Source of the DNA: Bacteroides faecalis
GTDB taxonomy: Bacteria; Bacteroidota; Bacteroidia; Bacteroidales; Bacteroidaceae
Length of the DNA stretch: 64,000 nt
Direction: 5' to 3'
Assembly (NCBI RefSeq): GCF_003865075.1
Contig: NZ_BHWB01000003.1
Location: 372,001 to 436,000 of the forward strand
Shown here: positions 17,499 through 26,844 of the stretch, one piece after another
Position numbering within the stretch: position 1 is the stretch's first letter
Layout of the letters: every line of letters begins with the position of its first letter
Made by a program: the position numbers and the translations under genes
Notes under the pieces: model-generated
Seen by the model: the letters and a program-made list of their open reading frames with translations, nothing else
Told to the model about the DNA's origin: nothing
Databases searched by the model: none

Positions 17499-19196
17499 AT
17501 GAATGACGATAAAAAAATAATCATTTATCAGGTGTTTGCCCGCCTGTTTGGGAACAATAACAACCATTGCATATATAATGGAGATATTGCCACTAACGGA
17601 TGTGGTAAAATGGCTGACTTTACTCTCAAAGCTTTAAATGAAATTAAAAAGTTAGGAACCACCCACATTTGGTATACAGGAATTATCGAACATGCAACAC
17701 AGACTGATTACCGAAGATATAATATACGTCCTGACCATCCGGCAATTGTAAAAGGAAAAGCTGGTTCGCCCTATGCAATCAAAGATTATTATGACGTAGA
17801 TCCAGATATAGCAAATGATGTACCGGAACGGATGAGAGAGTTTGAGAATCTGGTACACCGTACTCATCGGGCAGGTTTGAAAGTAATTATTGATTTTGTT
17901 CCTAATCATGTTGCCCGTCAATATCATTCTGACGCACAACCGGACGGAACGACAGAACTTGGAGCAAATGATGATCCAAGCTACTCTTTTAGTCCTTACA
18001 ACAATTTCTACTATATTCCACAAGCCGAACTTCATGGACAATTTGATATGAAAGAAAGTGCGGCTGAGCCTTATCGGGAATTTCCTGCTAAAGCTACAGG
18101 TAATAACCGTTTCGATGCAACTCCAAATATCAACGATTGGTATGAAACAGTCAAACTAAACTACGGAGTAGATTATCAGAACGGCGGAACTTGCCACTTC
18201 TCCCCGACTCCGGATACTTGGATTAAGATGTTGGATATCCTTTTATTCTGGGCTTCGAAGAATATTGACGGATTCCGTTGTGACATGGCCGAAATGGTTC
18301 CTGTAGAGTTCTGGGAATGGGCAATACCTCAGGTTAAAGAAGCGTATCCTGATGTTCTTTTTATTGCAGAAGTCTATAATCCGAATGAATACAGAAATTA
18401 TCTGTTTCGCGGAAAATTTGATTATCTATACGATAAAGTCGGTTTATACGACACGCTTCGCAATGTAGCTTGTGGATACACATCCGCATCGGCTATCACA
18501 CATTGCTGGCAAAGTCTAAACGGGATTGAAAAGAAAATGCTGAACTTCCTGGAAAACCATGATGAACAGCGCATTGCTTCTGATTTCTTTGCTAGTGATC
18601 CACGCAAAGGTATTCCTGCTCTTGTTGTTTCTGCTTGTATGAATACCAATCCTATGATGATTTATTTTGGTCAGGAATTTGGAGAAATGGGGATGGATAG
18701 CGAAGGATTCAGCGGAAGAGATGGTAGAACAACTATTTTCGACTATTGGAGTGTAGATACTATTCGTCGTTGGCGAAATGGTGGAAAGTTTGATGGTAAA
18801 ATGTTGTCCGAAGAACATAAGAGATTATACAAGGTCTATCAGAAAGTATTGACGTTGTGTAACGAAGAACGGGCCATTGCACATGGCGTTTTTTTCGACC
18901 TTATGTATGCTAATCAAAATGGATGGCGCTTCAACGAACATAAGCAGTATACTTTCATGAGAAAATTCAAAAATGAGTTATTGTTTATCGTTGTCAATTT
19001 TGACAGTCAGCTGGTGGATGTTGCGATTAATGTGCCTTCACACGCATTCGACTTTTTGCAGATTCCTCAAATGGACAATTATCAGGCAATAGATTTATTG
19101 ACAGGTGCAAAAGAATGTATTTGTTTATTACCTTATAAGGCTACAGAGGTTTCCGTAGGAGGATATAATGCAAAAATATTAAAGATTACATTTTAA
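17499..19196 (+). CDS. GH13 alpha-amylase family enzyme
   Basis: 565 residues, no signal peptide, so a cytoplasmic alpha-glucan enzyme. The four GH13 regions are in order: DFVPNH at 132-137, GFRCDMAE with nucleophile Asp262, IAEVYN with acid/base Glu291, and ENHDEQ with Asp355. The C-terminus is a short beta domain. Exact specificity (amylase, glucanotransferase or sucrose/maltose-type) cannot be read from the motifs. Together with glgB 900 bases downstream it suggests storage glucan turnover. Confidence 0.85.
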   Translation: MNDDKKIIIYQVFARLFGNNNNHCIYNGDIATNGCGKMADFTLKALNEIKKLGTTHIWYTGIIEHATQTDYRRYNIRPDHPAIVKGKAGSPYAIKDYYDVDPDIANDVPERMREFENLVHRTHRAGLKVIIDFVPNHVARQYHSDAQPDGTTELGANDDPSYSFSPYNNFYYIPQAELHGQFDMKESAAEPYREFPAKATGNNRFDATPNINDWYETVKLNYGVDYQNGGTCHFSPTPDTWIKMLDILLFWASKNIDGFRCDMAEMVPVEFWEWAIPQVKEAYPDVLFIAEVYNPNEYRNYLFRGKFDYLYDKVGLYDTLRNVACGYTSASAITHCWQSLNGIEKKMLNFLENHDEQRIASDFFASDPRKGIPALVVSACMNTNPMMIYFGQEFGEMGMDSEGFSGRDGRTTIFDYWSVDTIRRWRNGGKFDGKMLSEEHKRLYKVYQKVLTLCNEERAIAHGVFFDLMYANQNGWRFNEHKQYTFMRKFKNELLFIVVNFDSQLVDVAINVPSHAFDFLQIPQMDNYQAIDLLTGAKECICLLPYKATEVSVGGYNAKILKITF

Positions 19197-19296
19197 GTTG
19201 GCTGGGCAAAAGTTTTATCAAAGTTATATAAGAAGCCAAGAAGATTAAAGTCTTTCAAAAAATATAGATGATGCGAATCAAATATACTTAATTTAA

Positions 19297-19342
19297 AAGA
19301 AATAAGCGGTCGTTTATGCAAAACGGACCGCTTATTTCTTTC
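19297..19342 (+). terminator. long hairpin after the GH13 gene
   Basis: GAAATAAGCGGTC pairs with GACCGCTTATTTC (19299-19338 region), extended by a GTTT/AAAC pair with one bulge. A further partial copy AAAACGACCG follows at 19345-19354. The remaining gap 19197-19540 holds no gene. Confidence 0.6.
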
Positions 19343-19540
19343 ATAAAACGACCGTTCAGTAAGATTAAATGAAGCAATTTAAATAACTGTACTACTAATA
19401 AATAGATATAATATGACGATGACAAAAAACTATCATTACCAACATAATTCTAGATATACCCTTAATTATGCTCCCATGACAAAACAAAAATTCTTAGAAG
19501 CTGTTTAGTTAGATAAAATAATCTCCTAAACCAACAACTT

Positions 19541-20017
19541 ATGAAGAAATTTAGTCTATTAACAATTGTGTTGCTCTTGTCTGTATCTATCTTTGCTATT
19601 GCACCTCCTTCAAATGTACAGGCAGCTTTCAAAAAGATGTACCCAAAAGCAAACGGTGTAGCTTGGTCACAAGATTCCGGTTACTATTGTGCCAACTTTG
19701 TAATGAACGGATTCACCAAAAGCGTCTGGTTCAATGCTCAAGCTCAATGGGAAATGACACAAACTGATCTTGTAAGTCTCGATCAACTTTCTCCAACAGT
19801 TTACAATTCCTTTGTAGCAGGACCTTATGCCAGTTGGGTGGTAGAGGATGTTACAATGGTAGAATTTCCTAAATGGCAAGCCATTATCGTGATAAAAGTA
19901 GGGCAAGACAATGTAGATATCAAATACCAGCTTTTTTATACTCCCAGTGGAATGATGTTACGAAAACGTAATGTAAGTTATATGTACGATATACTTGGTC
20001 CTAGTACATTCTTATAA
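19541..20017 (+). CDS. secreted PepSY-like protein
   Basis: 158 residues. Signal peptide at the start (MKKFSLLTIVLLLSVSIFA). The mature protein has the two-unit PepSY-like/BLIP-like pattern common in Bacteroides: VQAAFKKMYPKANGVAWSQDSG, then strands with YYCANFVMNG and WFNAQAQWEMTQTDL, repeated in a second, degenerate unit. Probably periplasmic. Function unknown. Neighbours are glucan genes on both sides but nothing links it to them. Confidence 0.75.
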   Translation: MKKFSLLTIVLLLSVSIFAIAPPSNVQAAFKKMYPKANGVAWSQDSGYYCANFVMNGFTKSVWFNAQAQWEMTQTDLVSLDQLSPTVYNSFVAGPYASWVVEDVTMVEFPKWQAIIVIKVGQDNVDIKYQLFYTPSGMMLRKRNVSYMYDILGPSTFL

Positions 20018-20041
20018 ACAAGTAAATTTTTATAAAAAGAA

Positions 20042-20080
20042 AGCCCTTGCAACTTCAATCATTATTGCAAGGGCTATTCT
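20042..20080. terminator. bidirectional terminator
   Basis: AGCCCTTGCAA at 20042-20052 pairs with TTGCAAGGGCT at 20065-20075, with T-rich flanks on both strands. Lies between the convergent PepSY-like gene and glgB. Confidence 0.8.
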
Positions 20081-20123
20081 TTATATCAAAAATTAATTTT
20101 CTTCTTTTATTCTTTAATAATGC

Positions 20124-22136
20124 TTATTTCTTTTTTCTTAAAACAACAGCAGAACGCGCAGGAATATATAGTTTTAACCATTCCTTATTTTCTTTTTTAT
20201 ATAAAGGATCTGTTATTGTAAAATGAACAACAGAATCGTCTGCAAAACCATTTCCTCCAAATGTAGTGTTATCTGTATTCAGAATCACTTCATAGGCTCC
20301 CGGAGTCACTAAGAAACCATAGTCTGCAAATGATTGCTTTGGATTAAAGTTGAAAACAAAAATAAGATCCTTCCGCGCATAAGCCAATATCTGATCTTTA
20401 TCGTTGTGCCAAACTTCCTGAACCGGAGTTGCCTGGAAATCTTTCACACTCTTAATCACTTTCAGCATTTCTGCGTCAAAGTCACCCAAGTAATGATATG
20501 CCAAATTCTTATTATCCACCAAATCCCATTGACGGCGAGCATATTTACAAGACCATTCATTACCTTCACGTGGGAAATCAATCCATTCAGGATGACCGAA
20601 TTCATTACCCATAAAGTTCAGATAGCCACCATTGATAGTCGAAGCCGTCAGTAATCGAATCATTTTATGTAAAGCAATACCTCTATTGACTATATAGTTC
20701 TCATCCCCTTTCTGCATATGCCAATACATATCAGCATCAATCAGACGGAAAATAATAGTCTTATCTCCTACCAATGCCTGGTCATGACTTTCTGCATACG
20801 AAATAGTCTTTTCATCTTGACGGCGATTTGTCACTTCCCAAAACATACTTGACGGCTTCCAATCTTCATCAATCTTTTCTTTAATTGTTTTAATCCAGTA
20901 ATCCGGAATATTCATTGCCATACGATAATCAAAGCCATAGCCTCCGTCTTCCACTTTAGCTGCAAGGCCCGGCATACCGGATACTTCCTCCGCTATCGTT
21001 ATTGCTTTAGGATTTACCTGATGAATCAATTCATTAGCTAATGAAAGATAACAAACAGCATTATCATCTTGATGACCATTGAAATAGTCTCCATAGTTGC
21101 AGAAAGCTTCCCCCAAACCATGACTATAATATAACATAGATGTTACACCGTCAAAACGGAATCCGTCAAATTTATATTCATCCAACCAATATTTACAATT
21201 GGAAAGCAGGAAATGAATTACTTCATTCTTTCCATAATCAAAACATAGTGAATCCCACGCCGGATGTTCTCTACGGCTACCCGGATAGAAATATTGATTT
21301 GGATCACCGGCAAAGTTACCCAGTCCTTCTACTTCATTTTTCACCGCATGAGAATGGACAATATCCATAATCACTGCAATCCCCATTTGATGGGCTTCGT
21401 CAATTAATGCTTTTAACTCGTCGGGAGTTCCAAAACGGGAAGAAGCTGCAAAGAAACTAGACACATGATAACCAAAACTTCCATAATAAGGATGTTCTTG
21501 AATAGCCATAATCTGAATACAGTTATATCCTTCTTGTGCAATACGAGGAAGAATTTTCTCCCGGAATTCATTGTAAGTGCCTACTTTTTCTTCCCTTTGT
21601 GCCATTCCAATATGGCATTCATATATCAACAGTGGATTAGTACTAGGCTTAAATGTCTTTTTCTTAAAATTATAAGGACTTTCCGGAGCCCATACTTGTG
21701 CACTAAATATTTTAGTATTCTCATCCTGAACCACACGTGTAGCCCATGCCGGAATACGTTCTCCTTGTCCACCCTCCCAATAAACATTCAACTTATACAA
21801 ATCACCATGTTTTATCGCATCTGCAGGAAGATTAATCTCCCAATTACCGTTTTTCAGTTTTTTCAGTTTATAGGTCGCTTTTTCCTCCCAATTATTGAAT
21901 GTACCTACCATATAAATATGTGTAGCATTGGGAGCCCATTCCCGAAATGTCCATCCGTTCGGTGTACGGTGCAAACCGAAATAGAGATAACCCGATGCAA
22001 AATCCGAGAGAGTCTGTTTACCTTTATTGGTCAATTCGGCTTCCTTGTTCAATACATGCTGATGACGGCCAACAATAGCATCGGCATACGGTTCTAACCA
22101 AGGATCGTTTTTGATAAGATTCAGAGTCTTTTCCAT
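20124..22136 (-). CDS. glgB: 1,4-alpha-glucan branching enzyme
   Basis: 670 residues. It cuts alpha-1,4 glucan and reattaches the piece by an alpha-1,6 bond in glycogen. A CBM48 domain (WTFREWAPNATHIYMVGTFN, 62-81) precedes the GH13 barrel: DIVHSHAVKN, GFRFDGV with Asp329, TIAEEVSG with Glu383, and ESHDQ with Asp452. The HSHAVKN form and the lack of a long N-terminal extension resemble the eukaryote-like branching enzymes more than the E. coli one. Followed on the same strand after other genes; YhcH is 12 bases upstream, so glgB is cotranscribed with it. Confidence 0.92.
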   Translation of the reverse strand: MEKTLNLIKNDPWLEPYADAIVGRHQHVLNKEAELTNKGKQTLSDFASGYLYFGLHRTPNGWTFREWAPNATHIYMVGTFNNWEEKATYKLKKLKNGNWEINLPADAIKHGDLYKLNVYWEGGQGERIPAWATRVVQDENTKIFSAQVWAPESPYNFKKKTFKPSTNPLLIYECHIGMAQREEKVGTYNEFREKILPRIAQEGYNCIQIMAIQEHPYYGSFGYHVSSFFAASSRFGTPDELKALIDEAHQMGIAVIMDIVHSHAVKNEVEGLGNFAGDPNQYFYPGSRREHPAWDSLCFDYGKNEVIHFLLSNCKYWLDEYKFDGFRFDGVTSMLYYSHGLGEAFCNYGDYFNGHQDDNAVCYLSLANELIHQVNPKAITIAEEVSGMPGLAAKVEDGGYGFDYRMAMNIPDYWIKTIKEKIDEDWKPSSMFWEVTNRRQDEKTISYAESHDQALVGDKTIIFRLIDADMYWHMQKGDENYIVNRGIALHKMIRLLTASTINGGYLNFMGNEFGHPEWIDFPREGNEWSCKYARRQWDLVDNKNLAYHYLGDFDAEMLKVIKSVKDFQATPVQEVWHNDKDQILAYARKDLIFVFNFNPKQSFADYGFLVTPGAYEVILNTDNTTFGGNGFADDSVVHFTITDPLYKKENKEWLKLYIPARSAVVLRKKK

Positions 22137-22148
22137 ATCAGAATTGAA

Positions 22149-22601
22149 TTAAGATAAAGCTTTTACTTTTACGATTACTTTTTTCACTCCTTCCGGACTA
22201 ATTCCGGGAGCATGTCCATCTTGTGGGAAAAAGATAGTAAACATTCCAGGCTTCACAGCAAGATAAGTATCAGCTAACCCTTCAAAAAAAGTAATATCTT
22301 TTTCCCTATTGTAAGGAGCATTTGCAGGAACACAGTCTTTAGCAGCAGTATACCCCATTACCTCTGTTCCCGACAATGGAATTTGAATATCAATATACTC
22401 TCTATGTGTCTCTAATTTTACTTCTTCTTTTGTCTTAGGCTGTGTCTGTGCTATATTCACAAACAGATCTTTTCCTTTCAACTCCGTCTTACCGATCTCC
22501 ATAGCCTGTAAGTCATGAGAGTTTAAAAACTCTATAGCTTCCGCAAACAAAGGATTCAAAGAGGTATATTTTTCAAGATTATCCAAAGTATCTATAACCA
22601 T
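22149..22601 (-). CDS. YhcH/YjgK/YiaL family protein
   Basis: 150 residues, a complete DUF386 beta-barrel (cupin-like) protein. Recognised segments are EYIDIQIPLSGTEVMGY in the middle and AVKPGMFTIFFPQDGHAPG, which includes metal-binding-like His, near the C-terminus. Members are linked to sialic acid and other sugar catabolism as possible anomerases or isomerases, but no activity is certain here. Twelve bases separate it from glgB. Confidence 0.88.
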   Translation of the reverse strand: MVIDTLDNLEKYTSLNPLFAEAIEFLNSHDLQAMEIGKTELKGKDLFVNIAQTQPKTKEEVKLETHREYIDIQIPLSGTEVMGYTAAKDCVPANAPYNREKDITFFEGLADTYLAVKPGMFTIFFPQDGHAPGISPEGVKKVIVKVKALS

Positions 22602-22633
22602 AAAAGCTCAATTTTAAAGTTTATATTTAGGTA

Positions 22634-23305
22634 TTATTCAAAATCATCAATCGTATAATTTATAAAATCAGAGAAGCGTTTGAATTGCTGGAACACTTTC
22701 CCTATTTGCTCCATCATATCAGGCTGAGAGAAAAAGTTATCAGGAACATTATATGCACAAGTATATTGCCTGCATTTTAAATAATCAATATACTTAAAAT
22801 CTTTCGGAAAACCCTTAGGAGCTGTTTTCATGAAATCCTCTCCCACCACAGAAAAGTATTGTTTAAATTTCGGATCTTCTACTATTGAAATGTATTCTTC
22901 CACGTTATCGTAAATAGATTGTCTGACAGCTTTCATCACATTAGGAGGCAAACACAAACTACCTCCGGCAAGCATACAACCATCTGGTTGAAGATGAATA
23001 TAATAACCACAATGATTGGATTTCTTTCCTTTAGCATTGATGTATCCGCCAAAATGTATCTTATATGGTGTCTTATCCGCAGAAAAACGGGTATCCCGGT
23101 AAATACGATACGTACAGTCTTTAGGTTGAACTCCCCGGATAGACTCATCAAACAGAGAAATACGGGCAATCACTGCGGCCAGAAAATTTTCAAACTCAAT
23201 ACGGGCTGTTTCATATTCTGCGCGATGTTCATTAAACCACTCTCGATTATTGTTCGCAGAAAGATCTTTTAAAAATTGAAAAATAACGGGTATATTCATC
23301 TTCAT
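22634..23305 (-). CDS. DUF2461 (TIGR02453) family protein
   Basis: 223 residues. It opens with FQFLKDLSANNNREWFNEHR, the signature of DUF2461, followed by TYRIYRDTRFSADKTPYKIHFGGYI near residue 68 and a GYYIHLQPDG strand. Cytoplasmic, function unknown. The true start may be the second Met two codons in. First gene of the group DUF2461-YhcH-glgB. Confidence 0.85.
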   Translation of the reverse strand: MKMNIPVIFQFLKDLSANNNREWFNEHRAEYETARIEFENFLAAVIARISLFDESIRGVQPKDCTYRIYRDTRFSADKTPYKIHFGGYINAKGKKSNHCGYYIHLQPDGCMLAGGSLCLPPNVMKAVRQSIYDNVEEYISIVEDPKFKQYFSVVGEDFMKTAPKGFPKDFKYIDYLKCRQYTCAYNVPDNFFSQPDMMEQIGKVFQQFKRFSDFINYTIDDFE

Positions 23306-23325
23306 TATTTTCTATTATTATCCTA

Positions 23326-23333
23326 CAAATGTA
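23326..23333 (-). promoter_or_regulatory. -7 element for the DUF2461-yhcH-glgB group
   Basis: Reads TACATTTG on the minus strand, about 20 bases before the start. A TTTG lies 23 bases further up (23360-23357), slightly more than the usual spacing. Confidence 0.5.
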
Positions 23334-23385
23334 CAATTTTTATTTCATATAAACTACAAAACGCTACAAAAGCACATAAAAGGAC

Positions 23386-23420
23386 ATAAAAAAAGCATCG
23401 GCTATATATAAACCGATGCT
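23386..23420 (-). terminator. terminator for the pabB-pabC operon
   Basis: AGCATCGG at 23394-23401 pairs with CCGATGCT at 23413-23420; on the minus strand it is followed by TTTTTTT. It lies about 180 bases past the pabC stop, so the transcript has a long 3' untranslated part. Confidence 0.75.
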
Positions 23421-23598
23421 CTAACACATTTATCATAAAAACAGACTCTTCTGCTTCTGACGTACTTAAGCTTTCACAAGTTGCGTACAATCTCTTTTTA
23501 ATTAATCTTATATCTAATACTATGAAAAACACATAAATATAACAGATTAAAAAGAGTATTTGTTCAGTAATTCTTCGAATAAATCCGTTAATTATAGT

Positions 23599-24195
23599 TT
23601 ATAAAATCAAACATTTTTCATTAACAGCAAATTTTATCTGCTCCCAATCAATCATCGCATTAAACAGCATGATGTACGAATAATCATTTATTTGCGACAA
23701 AGGTATATCCTTCTCTACGATCAAATGCTTTTCTAAAAGCTTTGCTCTCTTAGTACCTTTTAGTAAAGGATGAGCCGGAGTAAACCATGTATTTCCATTA
23801 TATAAAGCAATATTAGCAATGGATGTATCCGCCAGAAATCCATTCTTTATCACCAATATATCATCTGCTGTCCCTCGTTGGGAAAACAAAATGTTCAATC
23901 TTTCCCGATCTACTTTCTTGTAGGTATAATCAATCGTATTATCAACAATCAAACGCAAAGAAGATACCTCCCTAACTTGATAAGAAGCGTATGTAATCTC
24001 TTCTATCCGCTTTCCATATACAATCCGGCATTTCTGGACACCGAGGATGTTTGGTGGGGAAATAAATTCCTTCAAATCAATGACAGCTATATCATTCCAA
24101 AAAGCAGCACGAGTCCGGTTAAAACGTTCTGTATGATAATCTAAGTTACAGATTTGTCCATTCTCTATTCGAATGGTTTCAATAAATAGGCACAT
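23599..24195 (-). CDS. pabC: aminotransferase class IV, probable aminodeoxychorismate lyase
   Basis: 198 residues, shorter than the typical 270-residue PabC but the usual size for the compact Bacteroides form. It would release pyruvate from 4-amino-4-deoxychorismate to give p-aminobenzoate for folate. The class IV pattern is seen: an N-terminal LFIETIRIENG, YHTERFNRTR around residue 20, and DTSIANIALYNG for the PLP-phosphate site. The catalytic lysine is expected in the ITYASYQ/strand region and was not pinned down. It overlaps the end of pabB by 17 bases, supporting a folate role. Confidence 0.8.
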   Translation of the reverse strand: MCLFIETIRIENGQICNLDYHTERFNRTRAAFWNDIAVIDLKEFISPPNILGVQKCRIVYGKRIEEITYASYQVREVSSLRLIVDNTIDYTYKKVDRERLNILFSQRGTADDILVIKNGFLADTSIANIALYNGNTWFTPAHPLLKGTKRAKLLEKHLIVEKDIPLSQINDYSYIMLFNAMIDWEQIKFAVNEKCLIL

Positions 24196-25195
24196 ATATT
24201 TTTTGTTTCATTTCATTATACTCGCTTTCCACATCACTCTGACAAGTAATACCGCCTCCACTTTTAAAATACATTTTTCCGTTTTCTTGTTCCACAAAAC
24301 GTATCATAACAGCACTATCCAGGTCGCTACCGTCAAAATATCCCATAACACCAGTATAGAAACCTCTATCATAGTTTTCTGCTTCTTCGATAATCTGCAT
24401 CGTCTTTTTCTTAGGCGCTCCTGTAATAGAACCTGCTGGCAAGAGTTTAAAAATAATGTCTCCTAATACAGACTGATAGTTTTTGGGTAATATTCCTCGA
24501 ATTTCAGAACTTGTTTGAAGAATAGTACCTCGATTGGTTTGCAACTTATCAATATAACGATATCTTGATACTGACACTTGTTCTGCCACCATACTCAAAT
24601 CATTGCGGATCAAATCTACAATAGTTGCATGTTCAGCAATCTCTTTAGAATCGTTCATCAATATTTGGGCAGCACATGGTAAAGAGGCATCTATTGTTCC
24701 TTTCATCGGATAAGAGCTAATTTTTCCTTTGCATACTCTGATAAATATTTCAGGAGAGAAAACAGTAAACCTATCTTTTATCCACAATTTATACATAGCT
24801 TTTGAACGGAAAAAAAGATCTCTCATATTAAGATTAGTTTCTATCGGAGTACAACACGTCAAATTGGTGAGAAAGCTATTTCCTACAAATATATTTTGCT
24901 GAACGATCTGAAACGAACGTTTATAAACATCAAAGGATTCAGGAAAAGATTGCCACTGAACAGGTGTATTAAAAAAAACATTATGTTTCGAAAAAGCTGA
25001 AACGCTATTTTCCTTCAACAGCGGTAGATTAGTAAATCCATTCAAATTATATAGTATCTCAGTAGAATCAACAGACGAAACCTCCTCAACATAAGATGCA
25101 TCTTGTGCATAATTAATAATAAATATAAAAGGGCTGGTATTTCGTCCCAAACGATTCATTCGCTCGATTGCTTGATCTTTAGTATATAATCGCAT
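24179..25195 (-). CDS. pabB: aminodeoxychorismate synthase component I
   Basis: 338 residues from the ATG at 25195; the longer frame would run through the promoter. It aminates chorismate. The chorismate-binding signature is present: GSITGAPKKKTMQIIEEAE, then the YTGVMGYFDG segment. It lacks the N-terminal tryptophan-binding-like lobe of full-size PabB/TrpE, which is common for the short PabB of Bacteroides that is paired with a class IV lyase. Such a pair fits PABA rather than tryptophan synthesis. No glutamine amidotransferase (PabA) gene is adjacent. Confidence 0.85.
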   Translation of the reverse strand: MRLYTKDQAIERMNRLGRNTSPFIFIINYAQDASYVEEVSSVDSTEILYNLNGFTNLPLLKENSVSAFSKHNVFFNTPVQWQSFPESFDVYKRSFQIVQQNIFVGNSFLTNLTCCTPIETNLNMRDLFFRSKAMYKLWIKDRFTVFSPEIFIRVCKGKISSYPMKGTIDASLPCAAQILMNDSKEIAEHATIVDLIRNDLSMVAEQVSVSRYRYIDKLQTNRGTILQTSSEIRGILPKNYQSVLGDIIFKLLPAGSITGAPKKKTMQIIEEAENYDRGFYTGVMGYFDGSDLDSAVMIRFVEQENGKMYFKSGGGITCQSDVESEYNEMKQKIYVPIY

Positions 25196-25216
25196 ATATT
25201 TCCTATTTTGAAGGAG

Positions 25217-25224
25217 CAAATGTA
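25217..25224 (-). promoter_or_regulatory. -7 element for pabB-pabC
   Basis: TACATTTG on the minus strand, about 22 bases before the chosen ATG; no matching -33 at normal spacing. Confidence 0.45.
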
Positions 25225-25256
25225 TACAAAAACTATAGGACTTGAAAAACAAGGTA

Positions 25257-25294
25257 CAAAAAAGGGTTGCTAAACTTGATTGTTAGCAACCCTA
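25257..25294 (-). terminator. terminator of the TPR gene
   Basis: AGGGTTGCTAA and TTAGCAACCCT (25263-25293) pair perfectly; on the minus strand six T follow. Confidence 0.8.
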
Positions 25295-25314
25295 CTCAGT
25301 CTATAGTTAGAAAA

Positions 25315-26049
25315 TTATTTCATTGCACCCTGTACCTGAGTGAGCATCGTTTTAATTTCAGCTCTCTCCGGAGAAACTTTTTGTGCTTCTTCCAAGTAAT
25401 CTACAGCTTCCTTAAAACGAGCATCAGCTTTTACTTTTTCTGCAGCGTACTTGTCTGCATCTGATGTTGCCAACGGAGTAGCAACTTTCAATATATTGGC
25501 TCCATCATTATAACACAATACTCCTAAACTATACAATGCGTCAGTTTTGTATTTCTTATTATTCAGGGGAATTACTTTTTTGAATGCTTCTTCCGCTGCT
25601 TCATTCTTACCAGCTTTCTGAGCCGCAATTCCAGCTTTCAAGAAATGTAAACCATAATTTTTAACCATTGATTTATTATCCGGATCAACTTTCAGTCCCT
25701 CTTCAAGAGTAGCCACAAACTCATCCGTTTTTTTCAACTCGCTTAAAGCTAAAGCCTTACGAGCATAAGCATTTCCTACATTATATTTCTTCTGAATAGC
25801 TATATCAAAAAAAGTCACAGCTTCAGCATATTTCTTAACTTCATCAGCAGCCATACCACAATAGTAAGCAATTACTGAATCCTGATTATTAATTTGTTTT
25901 AGGTATTCGCTAAATTTAGCATAAGCTACAGGATAGTTCTTAGCATTGAACGCCTCACTACCTTCTTTTTTTAATTGGTTAGGGTCGGTTTGGGCAAAAA
26001 TGTTAGTCGCTGCAATGCAAATTGCAAATAAAAAAATCAATTTCTTCAT
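25315..26049 (-). CDS. secreted tetratricopeptide-repeat protein
   Basis: 244 residues from the ATG at 26049. The frame extends 46 codons further up, but that part crosses the promoter and the inner Met opens a clear signal peptide (MKKLIFLFAICIAATNIFAQ). About five TPR units follow, for example SEAFNAKNYPVAYAKFSEYLKQ, AVTFFDIAIQKKYNVGNAYARKALAL and the C-terminal FKEAVDYLEEAQKVSPERAEI. Likely a periplasmic scaffold; partner unknown. Confidence 0.85.
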   Translation of the reverse strand: MKKLIFLFAICIAATNIFAQTDPNQLKKEGSEAFNAKNYPVAYAKFSEYLKQINNQDSVIAYYCGMAADEVKKYAEAVTFFDIAIQKKYNVGNAYARKALALSELKKTDEFVATLEEGLKVDPDNKSMVKNYGLHFLKAGIAAQKAGKNEAAEEAFKKVIPLNNKKYKTDALYSLGVLCYNDGANILKVATPLATSDADKYAAEKVKADARFKEAVDYLEEAQKVSPERAEIKTMLTQVQGAMK

Positions 26050-26081
26050 AACTTTAATGTGTTTTTTAGTTGTTAATCGTT

Positions 26082-26112
26082 CAAAAGTATAAGTTATAAT
26101 AGAAAGATACAA
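26082..26112 (-). promoter_or_regulatory. promoter of the TPR gene
   Basis: On the minus strand TTG at 26112-26110, 20-base spacer, TACTTTTG at 26089-26082. Full consensus. Confidence 0.7.
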
Positions 26113-26227
26113 CTCTTTTTTACCTTTTTTGAGCTTTTTGAAAGCTCTATAACGTTCGTTATTCTTTGTAAAAGGAATTATAAGCAAGAAAAAGCTTCTA
26201 ACATCTGTATTTCTTTATAAAGAATCC

Positions 26228-26804
26228 GGATAAAATATAAATTTGCTCACAACCGACACATGTCGATCATATCCATGACACGAGCTAAAAACAACATGAA
26301 ATATGAAGTTATTCAAAAGCGTGAGGTAGACCAACAAACTGGTATTATCAGTGATTTGACCATAAGACTTTCTGGTCCCATTGTTTCCAAGGACTACCCT
26401 GATGAAATGAGGCTCATAATCTATGAAGATTACACAGAAGGTAAGAATACTGTATATCGATTTTTGACGAATGAATTTGAACTTACGGCAATCACTATAG
26501 CCGGACTTTATAGAGAGTGTTAGCAATTGAACTTTCCTTTAAATGAATAAAACAGCATTTGCATATTCAGTCGTTCTTCGGAACAACAGAAGATGCCGTA
26601 CATACGTAGATATGGATTGCCTTCTGCGACTATCTGAAAAAGCTATATCATATGGAACAAAATCTTTATACAATCTCTCAAGCGATAAGGTTAATTCTGT
26701 TTGAAAGAGTACCCTTAGGATATTTTAATCAATTTGATAATTCTAAATTAGAGCCGGATACGGACGAGCAACTTAGCTTGTTCTAAACTATTCCGGACAC
26801 TAGT
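26228..26804 (+). mobile_element. relic of an IS4-family element (3' half)
   Basis: Conceptual translation gives the C-terminal half of an IS4-type (DDE) transposase: SMTRAKNNMKYEVI, FLTNEFELTAITIAGLYRE, then after damage IKQHLHIQSFFGTTEDAVHT, IWIAFCDYLKKL and a last QLSLF before the stop at 26786. Lesions: Trp codons turned to TAG near 26521 and TGA near 26545, a one-base loss between them, and TAG in place of a Gln codon near 26609. The catalytic YREK/YxxRWxxE region is ruined. GGACACTAGT at 26795-26804 is the element's outer end, shared with the relic at 60.7-61.35 kb. The 5' half is missing. Confidence 0.8.
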
Positions 26805-26844
26805 AATAATATACATGATTATAAAGATATAACAAACCGAATTT

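Noticed and set aside
21465..22097. 210-residue plus-strand frame
   Set aside because: Antisense of the CBM48 and early barrel region of glgB; no family features.
23323..23532. 69-residue minus-strand frame after pabC
   Set aside because: It runs through the terminator hairpin at 23394-23420 and includes the DUF2461 promoter; starts at a weak site.
26215..26526. 103-residue minus-strand frame
   Set aside because: Antisense of the IS4-type relic, whose plus-strand translation matches transposase motifs.
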